Positions 32,073 through 41,705 of a stretch of DNA of 64,000 bases are shown here, one piece after another. The stretch's first letter is position 1; each line of letters begins with the position of its first letter. The stretch is from contig JBHOQS010000019.1 of assembly GCA_042408875.1 (NCBI GenBank), positions 124,001 through 188,000 on the forward strand, written 5' to 3'. Source of the DNA: JBHOQS01 sp042408875. GTDB taxonomy: Bacteria > Chloroflexota > UBA11872 > JBHOQS01. The translations under genes were made by a program, and so were the position numbers. Under the pieces are notes generated by a model. The model searched no databases, was not told the origin of the DNA, and saw nothing but the letters and a program-made list of their open reading frames with translations.

Positions 32073-32372
32073 ATGATGAACGCCAGGCTCATCCAGCAGA
32101 TGCAGGCGCGCATGATGAAGATGCAAGAGGAGCTGGCCAACCAGCGCGTCGAGGCCAGCGCTGGCGGTGGCGCCGTCACCGTCGTCGCTACTGGGCAGCA
32201 GAAGATCGAGTCCATCAAGATCGCTCCTGAGGCGATCGATCCCGACGACCCGACGATGCTCGAGGACCTGGTGCTCGCCGCGGTGAACGAAGCCCTGGAG
32301 AAGTCGCGCGAGCTCGTGGCCCAGCAGCTCAGCGCTCTCACCGGCGGGATGAAGATCCCGGGGCTGATGTAG
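32073..32372 (+). CDS. YbaB/EbfC family nucleoid-associated protein
   Basis: The 99-residue protein has the YbaB signature: a long N-terminal helix (LIQQMQARMMKMQEELANQR) followed by VEASAGGGAVTVVATGQQKI, the strand pair around IKIAPEAIDPDDPTMLED, and the C-terminal helix LVLAAVNEALEKSRELVAQQ. YbaB proteins form dimers that bind DNA and coexist with RecR. The dnaX gene that often precedes this pair is absent here; recR follows 34 nt downstream. Confidence 0.93.
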   Translation: MMNARLIQQMQARMMKMQEELANQRVEASAGGGAVTVVATGQQKIESIKIAPEAIDPDDPTMLEDLVLAAVNEALEKSRELVAQQLSALTGGMKIPGLM

Positions 32373-32406
32373 GGCCGTCTGGAGCGGGGAGAAAGGGAGG
32401 CGGGGC

Positions 32407-33006
32407 GTGACCCAGCATCTCGCTGAGCCAGTCGCCCGGCTCATCGATGAGTTCAACCGCTTGCCGGGAATCGGGCCGAAGAGCGCCCAGCGGCTGACGT
32501 TCTACCTGCTGCGGATGCCGAAAGAACAAGCGCTGAGCCTGGCCGAAGCTATCCAGGAAGTCAAGGAACGCATCGTCACGTGCTCGGTGTGCTTCAACCT
32601 CTCCGAACAGGACCCGTGCGCGATTTGCCAGGATCCCCAGCGAGACCGCGAGCGCATCTGTGTCGTGGAGGAGCCGCTGGACATCCTGGCCCTTGAGCGG
32701 GCCGGGTACAAGGGCCTTTACCATGTACTGCACGGCGTGCTGAACCCGGTCGAAGGGATCGGCCCCGATGACCTGCGGATCACCGAGCTGCTGAAACGCC
32801 TGCGCGACGATCCCCCGGCGGAGGTGATCCTGGCGACGAACGCGAGCATGGAAGGCGAAGCCACCGCCATGTACCTCTCCGCGGAGATCAAGCGCATGGG
32901 TATCTACGTGACCCGCATTGCCAGAGGGCTGCCGATCGGGGGCGATCTCGAGTACGCTGACGAGATGACGCTCGCGCAGGCCATGGATGGCCGGCGCGCG
33001 GTATAG
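32407..33006 (+). CDS. recR: Recombination mediator protein RecR
   Basis: The 199-residue protein has the helix-hairpin-helix region (FNRLPGIGPKSAQRLTFYLL), a four-Cys zinc finger (CSVCFNLSEQDPCAIC) and a Toprim domain (CVVEEPLDILALERAGYKG, then YHVLHGVLNPVEGIGPDDL). RecR works with RecO and RecF to load RecA on gapped DNA. GTG start at 32407 with GGGAGG upstream. Confidence 0.96.
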   Translation: MTQHLAEPVARLIDEFNRLPGIGPKSAQRLTFYLLRMPKEQALSLAEAIQEVKERIVTCSVCFNLSEQDPCAICQDPQRDRERICVVEEPLDILALERAGYKGLYHVLHGVLNPVEGIGPDDLRITELLKRLRDDPPAEVILATNASMEGEATAMYLSAEIKRMGIYVTRIARGLPIGGDLEYADEMTLAQAMDGRRAV

Positions 33007-33044
33007 AACATGATCCGCCCGGCGCACCTGGTACACCGGAGGCG

Positions 33045-33110
33045 CTCTATACTTTATAATTTTTATACTTTTATATTTTAACTTTTTATACTTTGTTTTC
33101 ACCTTTTACC
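33045..33110. other. AT-rich island after recR
   Basis: A 60-bp AT-rich block containing repeats of the form TTTTTATACTTT separates recR from the next small gene. Similar blocks occur at 27738-27770 and 28795-28855. It could act as terminator/promoter region or as a site for a nucleoid-associated protein. Confidence 0.4.
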
Positions 33111-33135
33111 ACGTGTGCGTGACTGCTGGCCAGCG

Positions 33136-33372
33136 ATGGTCCTCGAACTCCGTCTCGACGATGTCGTGCAGTTACGCAAGCCGCACCCATGCGGCGGCTC
33201 TGAATGGCGGATCGTGCGCCTCGGCGCGGATATCGGGCTCCGCTGCCTCACCTGCGGCCGCCGGGTCCTCCTGCCCCGTCGCGAGGTAGAGCGGCGGATC
33301 AAACGGTTCATCGCCCGCGGTGAGCCGACCGTGCTTCCGTACCTGCCGCCCGGGCTCACCGCAGAGCGTTAG
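33136..33372 (+). CDS. DUF951 family protein
   Basis: The 78-residue protein shows the DUF951 signature: LDDVVQLRKPHPCGGSEWRI, VRLGADIGLRCLTCGRRVLL and the closing LPRREVERRIKRF. The Cys positions (HPCG, CLTC) may bind zinc. It is widespread in Firmicutes and Chloroflexota, often near chromosome-maintenance genes; function unknown. The start is taken at ATG 33136, in agreement with family members; upstream codons lack a ribosome site. Confidence 0.88.
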   Translation: MVLELRLDDVVQLRKPHPCGGSEWRIVRLGADIGLRCLTCGRRVLLPRREVERRIKRFIARGEPTVLPYLPPGLTAER

Positions 33373-33458
33373 CGTTTCCCCCGTGATCGGGAGAGCCACG
33401 GTACCATTTCTACGTCACGCGCGTGTGCTCGCGGGGTAGAATAGGTGCAGTCGGTCAT

Positions 33459-34928
33459 ATGCAACGGGCTCCGGCTACCATTCCAGAAGCCTGGATAGCG
33501 GATAGTATCGCAGTGAGTGACCATTTTATTCCTGCGTCGGGCAAGTCGGTCGAGCGGGGTACGTACGCAGCGCTCCTGCGCAACCGCTACTTCCTGCTGA
33601 TCTGGCTTGCGCAGGCGCTCTCACAGACGGCGCAGAATATCATCAACTTCGCCGTCATCGTCGAGGTCGAGAATATCAGCCACTCCTCGACGGGCGTCGG
33701 CCTGGTCATCGTGGCCTTCAGCCTGCCCGCCGTCATCTTCGGCGCTATAGCCGGGAGCTTCTGTGACCGTTTGAACAAGCGCCAGATCCTGGTGACGACG
33801 AATGTCCTGCGGGCCATTGCCACCGTAGGCTACCTGCTCTTCGGCAAGTCCCTGCTAGCCATTTACCTGATTAGCTTTATCTCTTCGTCGATCTCGCAAT
33901 TCTTCGCTCCGGCAGAGGCAGCCACACTGCCCACCCTGGTGAAACGCAAGCACCTGCTCGGGGCAATGTCATTGTTCAATCTTACATTCACACTCTCGCA
34001 GGTAGCCGGATTCGTTATCTTCGGGCCGACGGTCTATAAGCTCCTGGGCGTCAATGCGCTGTATATCGCCATCATTGTCGCTTACAGCATCGCTGCTGTG
34101 CTCGTCTGGTTCCTCCCGCCGGGCCAGGCCTCCACGATCACCCTGCGCCAGGCCGCGGCGCTGCTCATTGACTTCCGCGGGGTGCAGGCCGATGTACGAG
34201 AGGTGATGGCCTACCTGCGGAGCAATCCGTCGATCCGGCTGGCTATCGTCCAACTGACCGTGGCCCTCTCGTTCCTGATGACGCTGGCGGCGCTGGGGCC
34301 CGGCTTCGCCAGCCGGGTGCTCCACCTGGCCGCCGAGGACAGCGGCTACATTCTGGCGCCTACCGGCCTGGGTCTGGTCCTGGGCACTGTGCTACTGGGC
34401 CAGTTCGGCCAGCGTATTGATCGCCACATGCTCACGAACGCGGGCATGGTGCTGATGGGCATCACGATGGCCGTGATGGTGAACCTCCAGGCCATCATCC
34501 GGCTGATCCTGGGCTCGATGCCGGCAGCAACCGTGCACATGTCACTGCCAGGATTTCTCAGCTACCTCAGCGCCATCGGGGGCCTGGGCTTCTGCCTCGG
34601 CTGGCAATCCGCCCTGATCACGGTGCCGGCGCAGACCGCCATTCAGGAAGAGACCGAAGACCGCATCCGCGGGCGCGTATTCGCAGTCCAGTTCATGATT
34701 GCGAACACTGTGCAGGTTGTGCCGATCCTGCTCGTCGGGAGCCTGGCCGACCTGTTTGGCATCGTCGGGGTGATGACAGCCCTGTCCCTCGCCCTCATCG
34801 GCGCCGGCTTGCTGAGCAGCGTGGTCTACTGGCGGACCCGCAGGTTGCAGGCCGCGAAACCAGTAGCTACTGATGAGGTGCCCGTGTCCAGTGAGGCCAT
34901 GCCTGCCGGCCCGCCGCCCCGATTCTGA
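33459..34928 (+). CDS. MFS transporter
   Basis: The 489-residue protein has about 12 transmembrane helices starting at YAALLRNRYFLLIWLAQALS. Loop 2-3 carries SFCDRLNKRQILVTTNVL, the family's D-R-x-x-K/R motif. The second half (from ALSFLMTLAALGPGFAS) mirrors the first. It resembles the macrolide-efflux/MFS_3-like group and ends with a short cytoplasmic tail. Substrate unknown. The start at 33459 is the first Met with a plausible N-terminal lead; a later start cannot be excluded. Confidence 0.87.
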   Translation: MQRAPATIPEAWIADSIAVSDHFIPASGKSVERGTYAALLRNRYFLLIWLAQALSQTAQNIINFAVIVEVENISHSSTGVGLVIVAFSLPAVIFGAIAGSFCDRLNKRQILVTTNVLRAIATVGYLLFGKSLLAIYLISFISSSISQFFAPAEAATLPTLVKRKHLLGAMSLFNLTFTLSQVAGFVIFGPTVYKLLGVNALYIAIIVAYSIAAVLVWFLPPGQASTITLRQAAALLIDFRGVQADVREVMAYLRSNPSIRLAIVQLTVALSFLMTLAALGPGFASRVLHLAAEDSGYILAPTGLGLVLGTVLLGQFGQRIDRHMLTNAGMVLMGITMAVMVNLQAIIRLILGSMPAATVHMSLPGFLSYLSAIGGLGFCLGWQSALITVPAQTAIQEETEDRIRGRVFAVQFMIANTVQVVPILLVGSLADLFGIVGVMTALSLALIGAGLLSSVVYWRTRRLQAAKPVATDEVPVSSEAMPAGPPPRF

Positions 34929-34962
34929 CGCTGCGCACCGCTTCGGCCACGCGCACAGGGTC

Positions 34963-36126
34963 TCAGAGACAGGCCAGGTAGAGCGCGATGATCTCCGCCT
35001 CGGTCGCCGGCTGCGGGTTATTCGCCGGACTGCCGCTGGCGATGGCATCCCGCGCCATCTGTGGCGCGACAGCGCGGAGACGCTCCGGGTCGATGCCTGC
35101 CTCGCGCAGACGGGGCACCTGAAGGTCGCGGCAGAGCTGCTCGACGGCAGCCACCGCCGCGTGCGCTGCCGCTCTATCGCTAGCGTCCGGCTCGGCGGCG
35201 CCGAGGGCCCGCCCGATCTCAGCGTAGCGCGACAGCGCCCCGGGCAGGCTGAACCGCATCACCGCCGGCAGCAGCATGGCATTGGAGAGCCCGTGCGGAA
35301 TGTGGAAATAGGCGCCGATCGGGCGAGACATGCCATGCACCAACGCGACCGAAGCGTTCGAGAAGGCGATCCCCGCATGCAGCGCCCCCAGCATCATCGC
35401 CCGACGTGCCTCACGGTCGGAGCCATCGCGCCATGCTCGCCGTAATGACAGGCCGATCAGGCGAATCGCTGAGAGGGCAAACACGTCACTGGTAGGATTA
35501 GCCCGCCGGCTGACGTACGCTTCGATGGCGTGCGTCAGTGCATCGAGGCCGGTCGACGCGGTCACAGGGGGCGGGCAGCCCAGCGTGAGCAGTGGATCGG
35601 CCACCGCAACGTCCGGTATCAGCCGGACGTCGGTAATGAGCATCTTCACGTTGGTAGCTGGATCGGTGATGGCGATGAAGCGGGTTACCTCCGAGCCGGT
35701 GCCGGCGGTAGTGGCGATCTCGATTAACGGGGGCCGGCCGGCCACGAACTTGCCGGTACCTACGTAATCGGCAATGCTCCCCGGGTTCGCCGCCATCATC
35801 GCTACCGCCTTGGCTGTATCCATGGCGCTGCCACCGCCCAGCCCGATCGCCAGATCGGCAGCATGCGCCCGCAGCGCAGCCGTACCGCGCTCGACCTCAT
35901 GGACCGTCGGCTCGCCGGGGATATCGTCGAAGACTGCTACAGCGGCGCCGGTCTCCTGCAGACGTTCAAGGAGCTCGGCTGTGAACGGCTGCCTGCCCAC
36001 CACACGGTCGGTGACCAGCAGCACCCGCCGGCCACCCAGGCGCTGCACCTCCGCAGGCACGTGCGCGAGGGCACCTTCGCCGGCATAGATCACCGGCGGC
36101 ACACGGAACTCATGCACATCAGCCAT
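34963..36126 (-). CDS. Iron-containing alcohol dehydrogenase
   Basis: The 387-residue protein has the NAD(P) site GGGSAMDTAKAVAMM and the metal-binding helical domain of group III alcohol dehydrogenases, with His ligands in GLDALTHAIEAYVS and in GMSRPIGAYFHIPHGLSNAM. Typical length. It oxidises or reduces a small alcohol/aldehyde; the substrate is open. It is convergent with the MFS gene and lies downstream of the fused E1 gene on the same strand. Confidence 0.93.
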   Translation of the reverse strand: MADVHEFRVPPVIYAGEGALAHVPAEVQRLGGRRVLLVTDRVVGRQPFTAELLERLQETGAAVAVFDDIPGEPTVHEVERGTAALRAHAADLAIGLGGGSAMDTAKAVAMMAANPGSIADYVGTGKFVAGRPPLIEIATTAGTGSEVTRFIAITDPATNVKMLITDVRLIPDVAVADPLLTLGCPPPVTASTGLDALTHAIEAYVSRRANPTSDVFALSAIRLIGLSLRRAWRDGSDREARRAMMLGALHAGIAFSNASVALVHGMSRPIGAYFHIPHGLSNAMLLPAVMRFSLPGALSRYAEIGRALGAAEPDASDRAAAHAAVAAVEQLCRDLQVPRLREAGIDPERLRAVAPQMARDAIASGSPANNPQPATEAEIIALYLACL

Positions 36127-36258
36127 CGTACACGCTCACCGCTCCAGGAGCACCGGTAACCAGTAGAGATTGCGCTGCTCGATCGGCGACAGCACACCCT
36201 TCAGTGTGGCCAGCAGCCAGCGATACTGCGTGCGCTGCGCAGCGGTCCTCGCGTTCGC

Positions 36259-38391
36259 TCAGTACTGTACAAGCCGCCGTGCCGCCGCGACGACCATCTG
36301 CGGGTTCGGCAGGATGGCATCCTCCTCCGGAGGATTATAGGGCAGGTGGCAGTCCGCCGCAGCGATGCGCACCGGAGGCGCGTCCAGGTGCTCGAAGAGT
36401 GCCTCGGCGATGAAGGCAGTAATCTCCGCCCCGATGCCCATGGTCTTATTCGCTTCGTGCAGGACAAGCACTCGCGACGTCTTGCGCACGGTCTCGGCGA
36501 TAGCCGCGCGGTCGAGCGGCAGCAACGTCCGCAGGTCGAGGATCTCCGCCTCAATGCCCTCCTGAGCAAGCTGCGCCGCGGCCGTGCGCGCCCAGTGGAC
36601 GCCCACGCCATAGGTCACGATGCTCAGGTCCCGGCCTGGCCGGTCGAGCCGCGCGACGCCCAGCGGCACCACGAAATCCGTTCCCACAGGCACCGGCTCT
36701 CGCTCGCGGCGGTAGCTGAGCTTGTGCTCGAAGAACAGCACCGGGTCGTCGTCGCGGATAGCGCTCTTCAGCAGACCGTACGCATCACGGGGTGTCGCTG
36801 GAACGACGACTTTCAAGCCGGGGATGTGGCAGTAAACGGCTTCAACGCTCTGTGAGTGATAGAGCCCTCCGCGCACGCCTCCGCCGAACGGCGCCCGGAA
36901 CACGGCCGGGCAGCCCCAGGCTCCGACGCTGCGCCAGCGGATCGTGGCTGCCTGATTGACGATCTGATCGAAGGCCGGGTGCATGTAATCGGCGAACTGG
37001 AACTCAGCGACCGGCCGCAGACCACACATTGCCGCGCCCACCGCCATACCACCGATAGCGCTCTCTGCAACTGGGGTATCCAGCACGCGCAGGGGACCGA
37101 ACTCCTCTAGCAAGCCCTTCGTAGCGCGGAACACCCCACCTTTGACCGCCACATCCTCACCAAGGACGACCACGGTGGAGTCGCGCCGCATCTCGTCCCG
37201 CAGCGCTGTCTGAATGGCTTCCACTAGCGTGAGCTCAGGCGCACCGTTGCTGCCCTCATCCAGATGCGACGAAGGAGACTGGCCGGCTCCTTCTTCCCGC
37301 TCCCAGCGTCCTGCCCGCAACACGGCAGGCGGAGACGCCCGCAGCGACTCATGCGGCGGGTCACCGGCATAGAGCCAGCGGCGGGCGCGAGCCGGCTCAG
37401 GCAGCGCCATTGCCTCCGCGCGATCCTGGTCGGCAATGACCGTGCGATAGACCTCGTCGCGCAGCGCCTGCTCCTGCCCCTCGGTCAGAATGCCCTGCGC
37501 CAGGAGGCAGGCGCGCACGCGCGGGAGGGGATCGCGCTGCTGCGCCTGCTCAAACTCGCGCGGATCGCGGTAGGCGTGGTCGTCCTGGGAGGAATGCGGG
37601 CCCAGCCGCGGCACGATCGCCTCGATCAGGCTGGGTCCCTCCCCCGCGCGGGCGCGCTCCACTGCCTGGCGCGTGGCATGATACACCGCCAGCGGATCGC
37701 AGCCATCAACGCGCACGCCCGGCATGCCATAGGCTGCTGCTCGCTCGGCAACACTCCCTACCGGCATCTGCAAGTGGAGCGGGACCGAGATCGCCCAGCC
37801 ATTGTTCTCGCAGATGTAGACTACGGGCAGCCGGTGGATGCCAGCTACATTGAGCGCCTCATGGAAGTCGCCCTTTGAGGTCGCGCCGTCGCCGAAATAG
37901 CAGGCTGCGATCCAGTCAGCGCCCAGCACCTTCGCCGCGTAGCCGGCGCCGGTGGCATGCGTGATCGCCCCGGCGACCACACTCGATGCCGTGGGCATGC
38001 GCAGCCGCACGCTGCTGAAGTGGTTGGAGAGCTGCCGTCCGCCGGAGTTGGGATCGGCGCCGCGGGCGAGCGTGCCCAGGAACAGCTCATACGGCGTCTG
38101 GCCGAGCGCCAGAGCCACGGACATGGACCGGTAGTAGGTGAAGACGTAATCGTGGCCGGCGCGCAGCGCCAGAGCGCTGGCAATCTGCGCCACCTCGTGG
38201 CCGCGCGAGGTCAGCACGAAGCCGGCCTTCCCCTGCCGGGAGAGGATCCACATACGCTCGTCTGTGGCGCGGGCGAGGAGCATGAGCCGGTAGATCTGCA
38301 CGAGGTCCGGCTGTTCAGGCCTCTGCTCCGGCCGCACGGAGCCAGGAGCGAGAGAGAGGCGAGATTGCTCGTGTCGCTCAGCGGTGGTCAT
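36259..38391 (-). CDS. Fused 2-oxoacid dehydrogenase E1 component (alpha and beta in one chain)
   Basis: The 710-residue protein joins an E1-alpha half (residues 25-360) to an E1-beta half (about 390-710). The alpha half has the thiamine-diphosphate motif GDGATSKGDFHEALN, then the distal NN in CENNGWAISVP. The beta half starts at LTLVEAIQTALRDEM and contains VLGEDVAVKGGVF, GMAVGAAMCGLRPVAEFQFA and the C-terminal DLRTLLPLDRAAI. Together they form pyruvate or branched-chain 2-oxoacid dehydrogenase E1, which usually needs E2 and E3; these are not nearby. Fusion of the two subunits is known in several phyla. Linker about 360-390 is Pro/Gly-rich. Confidence 0.92.
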   Translation of the reverse strand: MTTAERHEQSRLSLAPGSVRPEQRPEQPDLVQIYRLMLLARATDERMWILSRQGKAGFVLTSRGHEVAQIASALALRAGHDYVFTYYRSMSVALALGQTPYELFLGTLARGADPNSGGRQLSNHFSSVRLRMPTASSVVAGAITHATGAGYAAKVLGADWIAACYFGDGATSKGDFHEALNVAGIHRLPVVYICENNGWAISVPLHLQMPVGSVAERAAAYGMPGVRVDGCDPLAVYHATRQAVERARAGEGPSLIEAIVPRLGPHSSQDDHAYRDPREFEQAQQRDPLPRVRACLLAQGILTEGQEQALRDEVYRTVIADQDRAEAMALPEPARARRWLYAGDPPHESLRASPPAVLRAGRWEREEGAGQSPSSHLDEGSNGAPELTLVEAIQTALRDEMRRDSTVVVLGEDVAVKGGVFRATKGLLEEFGPLRVLDTPVAESAIGGMAVGAAMCGLRPVAEFQFADYMHPAFDQIVNQAATIRWRSVGAWGCPAVFRAPFGGGVRGGLYHSQSVEAVYCHIPGLKVVVPATPRDAYGLLKSAIRDDDPVLFFEHKLSYRREREPVPVGTDFVVPLGVARLDRPGRDLSIVTYGVGVHWARTAAAQLAQEGIEAEILDLRTLLPLDRAAIAETVRKTSRVLVLHEANKTMGIGAEITAFIAEALFEHLDAPPVRIAAADCHLPYNPPEEDAILPNPQMVVAAARRLVQY

Positions 38392-38628
38392 AGGTATCTT
38401 CGCCGCAACAGCGCCGTTCTGAGACGATGCTACCGCAGCCGCCAGGTCGATGCAATACCGTACCAGACGCGCCCTCAGCGTGCCTTGGCTAGGTGTGCCC
38501 GCAGCGGTAGCGGCGCATCGGGCGCGAGGGAGTGCAGGCGCTGCTCATCTCCCGAGACGCCCAGGCCGGGCCCCAGCGCAAGAAAGAGGCATCCGGTCTC
38601 AGAGCGCAGCGGCGTCTGCAAGCCGGCG
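38392..38628. other. Intergenic region without gene
   Basis: I see no coding frame, hairpin or promoter that can be supported here. Confidence 0.35.
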
Positions 38629-38817
38629 TTATCGCAATGCCAGGTTGGCTGTCGCTGCGCCGAGGTGAGTTGCAGCAGCAGTGCCGAGGCCTGCTTCTCG
38701 GGTCATCCCGATCAGGTACCGCAGACCGCTGGCCTGCGCCAGCATGTAGCCGTGGCAGAAATTACAGGGATACTCGCTCGCTGGCAGAAGTGCGCTACAA
38801 TGGGCGCAGGTCGCCAT
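38629..38817 (-). CDS. Possible small zinc-ribbon protein
   Basis: The 62-residue minus-strand ORF starts MATCAHCSALLPASEYPCNF and has CAHC and CNFC pairs spaced as in a zinc ribbon, followed by an ordinary helical stretch. There is no good ribosome site, and its first codons overlap the probable promoter (TACAAT, 38796-38801) of the plus-strand UPF0182 gene. Plausible, but a chance frame cannot be excluded. Confidence 0.35.
   Translation of the reverse strand: MATCAHCSALLPASEYPCNFCHGYMLAQASGLRYLIGMTREAGLGTAAATHLGAATANLALR
38796..38801 (+). promoter_or_regulatory. -10 element upstream of UPF0182 gene
   Basis: TACAAT lies about 47 nt before the ATG at 38848. No clear -35 is seen. Between them an ATG at 38817 opens a 10-codon frame that ends at TGA 38845, overlapping the gene start (TGATG), so short-leader coupling is possible. 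Confidence 0.4.
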
Positions 38818-38847
38818 GAACGCAGGCAGCAGAAAGCTGGGGCACTG

Positions 38848-41628
38848 ATGATCTCCCGTGTGTTCCTGTGGGGACTGGTCGCGCTCTTCGTTGCGCTGGT
38901 GCTCTTTCTGGGCCTGGGCGCTGGCTTCTACACGGATGTCCTGTGGTACGACAGCCTGGGCTACGCTGACGTCCTCTGGACACGGGTCCGTGCCCAGGCA
39001 CTGCTGTTCGCGCTCGGGGCTGCGCTAGCGTTCGCGAGCGCAGCCATCTGCCTGATTGCTGCCTCGCGTGCAGCACCGAGTTGGCCAGCGCCTATTCGAC
39101 GACCGTACGGGCGGCGGCCGCCTGTCCCCCCACCTTTCCTGTCGCTCCGCGCCGGGGATCCCTGGATCGAGCTCTTCGATACCACACCTGCAGAGGTCGC
39201 CACGCTGGTCCGCCAGGGTGCCTGGCTGTTGGCCATTGTCTTCGCTGTGCTCATGGGCCTGGTGGCGATGGGCACGTGGAATACCGTGCTGCGCTACCTG
39301 GCCCGCCAGCCTTTCACTGTGCGCGATCCACTCTTCGGCCGTGATGTCGGCTGGTACGTGTTCGAGATGCCCCTGCACTACGCAGTACTGGGCTGGATTG
39401 TCCTCGCCACGCTGATCCTGCTGGCCGGCAGCGCGGTGCTGTACCTGTACCACTTTGGCGGCCGCTGGATGGCGCTGGTCTACTCGCGAGCCGCGCGCAT
39501 TCACCTGCTGGCCCTCGTCGCCGTGCTCTTCGGTGCGATGGCGTGGTACCAGCACCTCCAGGCGTACGAGCTTGTCTTCTCCACTCGCGGCGCCGTTTTC
39601 GGCGCAGGCTATACCGACACACACGCCCAGCTTTTCGCCATCCGTGTCCTGGAGGTGCTGTCTATAGCCGGCGTGCTGGCTGCGCTGGCCGACATGTTCT
39701 GGCGGCGGCTGCTTCTGGTGCCGGTGTTGGTGGCGGTGTGGGTTGCTGCCGCCGTGGTACTCGGCGTAGTGGTGCCCGGCTTGCAGCAGCGGCTGGTGGT
39801 CGAGCCGAGCGAGTTCGCCCGCGAGCGGCCGTACATCGAGCGCAACATCCAGATGACCAGGCTCGCCTACGGGCTGGACAAGGTGGTCGAGGTCCCGGCG
39901 ACTGTCGATGAGGGCCTCCAGCCGGAGGACCTGATCGAACATGCCGACACCCTGGAAAACGTACGTCTGTGGGACTACCGGCCGCTGCGCGATACGCTCA
40001 ACCAGGTACAGACGTTCCGCCCCTACTATGAGTTCGGCGATGTCGATGTAGACCGCTACGTCCTCGGGGGCCGGTTGCGCCAGGTGATGCTCAGTGCGCG
40101 TGAGCTCAACCCACAGCGCCTGCCGGCGCAGGCTCGCACCTGGGTCAACCAGCATCTCCAGTTCACGCACGGCTACGGCGCAGCGGTGGCGTCGGTGAAC
40201 GAGGCAACTCCTGAAGGTCTGCCCCGCCTGTTGGTGCAGGATATCCCTCCGTCCGGGGAGATCCCGATCCGCGAGCCGGGCATTTACTTCGGCGAGCGCG
40301 TCGACGGTTACGTGGTCGTCAATACCACGATCCAGGAGTTCGATTACCCGCAAGGCGACCAGAACGCCTTCACGACGTACCGCGCTCGCAGCGGAGTACG
40401 CCTGTCATCGTTCCTGCGCCGGCTCGCCTATGCCTGGGTTTTCGGCGATGGCAATCTGCTCCTGTCGGAGCATGTCACCACGGAGAGCCAGGTACTGTAC
40501 CGGCGCAACATCACACGCCGGGCGCGTATCCTCGCACCGTTCCTGCGCCTAGATCGCGATCCGTACCTGGTCATTGCTGACGGGAAGCTCTACTGGATCC
40601 AGGATGCCTACACGGTGACGAACCGCTATCCGTATTCCCAGCCCTATGGCGGCTTCAACTACATCCGGAACTCCGTCAAGATCGTCACCAACGCGTACGA
40701 TGGGAGCATCACGTTCTACATCGCTGATCAGGAAGACCCGTTGATCCGCACATACGCCGCCATCTATCCGACGCTCTTCAAGCCGATCGACCAGATGCCG
40801 CCCTCGCTCCGGCAGCATGTGCGTTACCCGGAAGACTTGTACCTGGTCCAGGCGCAGCTCTACCGCACATACCATATGCAAGACCCACAGGTCTTTTACA
40901 ACAAGGAAGACCTGTGGGACATCGCCCAGGAATTGCATGGAGACCAGCCGCAGCCGATCGAGCCGTACTACGTGCTGATGCGCCTGCCCGGCGAGCGGGC
41001 CCTGGAGTTTATCCTGATCCTGCCCTTTACGCCACAGGGGCGCCAGAACATGATCGCCTGGATAGCAGGCAGATCAGACGGACCGAACTACGGTAAGCTC
41101 CAGGTTTTCAAGTATCCCAAAGACCGGCAGGTCTTCGGGCCACTTCAGATCGAGGCGCGCATCAACCAGGACCCGGTGATCTCCGCGCAACTCACGCTGT
41201 GGAACCAGCGCGGCTCGCAGGTGATACGCGGCAACCTGATCGTGCTGCCGCTGGGCGACACAACCCTCTATGTGAAGCCGCTGTACCTACAGGCAGAGCA
41301 GAGCAGGATCCCTGAGCTACGCCGGGTGGTCGTCGTGGCAGGAGGGCGCTTGGTGATGGAGGAGCGGCTGTCAGATGCGCTGGCCCGGCTGGCCGGCACA
41401 GCCGTTGCTACGACACCCGGCAGTATTCCGTCACCGTCCTCCGAGGCACCACCTGGCACATCGTCCACTCCTGTCGCGCCGCCGGCTGTCGCCGAGCTGG
41501 CTCGCTCAGCGCTGGCGAACTACCAGCGGGCTCAGGACGCGCTGCGTAACGGCGACTGGGCCGGCTACGGCGCGGCCTTGCGGGCGATGGAGCAGGACCT
41601 CCAGCGGCTCGCCGAGCTCACGCGCTAG
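38848..41628 (+). CDS. UPF0182 family membrane protein
   Basis: The 926-residue protein has about seven N-terminal transmembrane helices, from VFLWGLVALFVALVLFLGLG to VLVAVWVAAAVVLGVVV, with the family motif DVLWYDSLGYADVLWTR. A very large extracytoplasmic region follows, with family blocks ERPYIERNIQMTRLAYGLD, YYEFGDVDVDRYVLGG, QFTHGYGAAVASVNEAT and RFLRQHVRYPEDLYLVQAQ-like segments near the middle. The tail is Pro/Ser/Thr-rich (about 840-880), ending in a helix (RSALANYQRAQDALRNGDWA). Function unknown; widespread in Actinobacteria and Chloroflexota. Confidence 0.93.
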   Translation: MISRVFLWGLVALFVALVLFLGLGAGFYTDVLWYDSLGYADVLWTRVRAQALLFALGAALAFASAAICLIAASRAAPSWPAPIRRPYGRRPPVPPPFLSLRAGDPWIELFDTTPAEVATLVRQGAWLLAIVFAVLMGLVAMGTWNTVLRYLARQPFTVRDPLFGRDVGWYVFEMPLHYAVLGWIVLATLILLAGSAVLYLYHFGGRWMALVYSRAARIHLLALVAVLFGAMAWYQHLQAYELVFSTRGAVFGAGYTDTHAQLFAIRVLEVLSIAGVLAALADMFWRRLLLVPVLVAVWVAAAVVLGVVVPGLQQRLVVEPSEFARERPYIERNIQMTRLAYGLDKVVEVPATVDEGLQPEDLIEHADTLENVRLWDYRPLRDTLNQVQTFRPYYEFGDVDVDRYVLGGRLRQVMLSARELNPQRLPAQARTWVNQHLQFTHGYGAAVASVNEATPEGLPRLLVQDIPPSGEIPIREPGIYFGERVDGYVVVNTTIQEFDYPQGDQNAFTTYRARSGVRLSSFLRRLAYAWVFGDGNLLLSEHVTTESQVLYRRNITRRARILAPFLRLDRDPYLVIADGKLYWIQDAYTVTNRYPYSQPYGGFNYIRNSVKIVTNAYDGSITFYIADQEDPLIRTYAAIYPTLFKPIDQMPPSLRQHVRYPEDLYLVQAQLYRTYHMQDPQVFYNKEDLWDIAQELHGDQPQPIEPYYVLMRLPGERALEFILILPFTPQGRQNMIAWIAGRSDGPNYGKLQVFKYPKDRQVFGPLQIEARINQDPVISAQLTLWNQRGSQVIRGNLIVLPLGDTTLYVKPLYLQAEQSRIPELRRVVVVAGGRLVMEERLSDALARLAGTAVATTPGSIPSPSSEAPPGTSSTPVAPPAVAELARSALANYQRAQDALRNGDWAGYGAALRAMEQDLQRLAELTR

Positions 41629-41705
41629 CTCCTGCGCGCAATCACGCTATGGACTATCCAGGCGCGCCGCGCCCCGCCCAGCGCATGCAGGCGTGACACA
41701 CGCGT

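Noticed and set aside
37957..38847. N-terminal extension of the UPF0182 reading frame by about 297 codons
   Set aside because: It overlaps the fused E1 gene on the other strand, has no protein character, and family members begin near the ATG at 38848.
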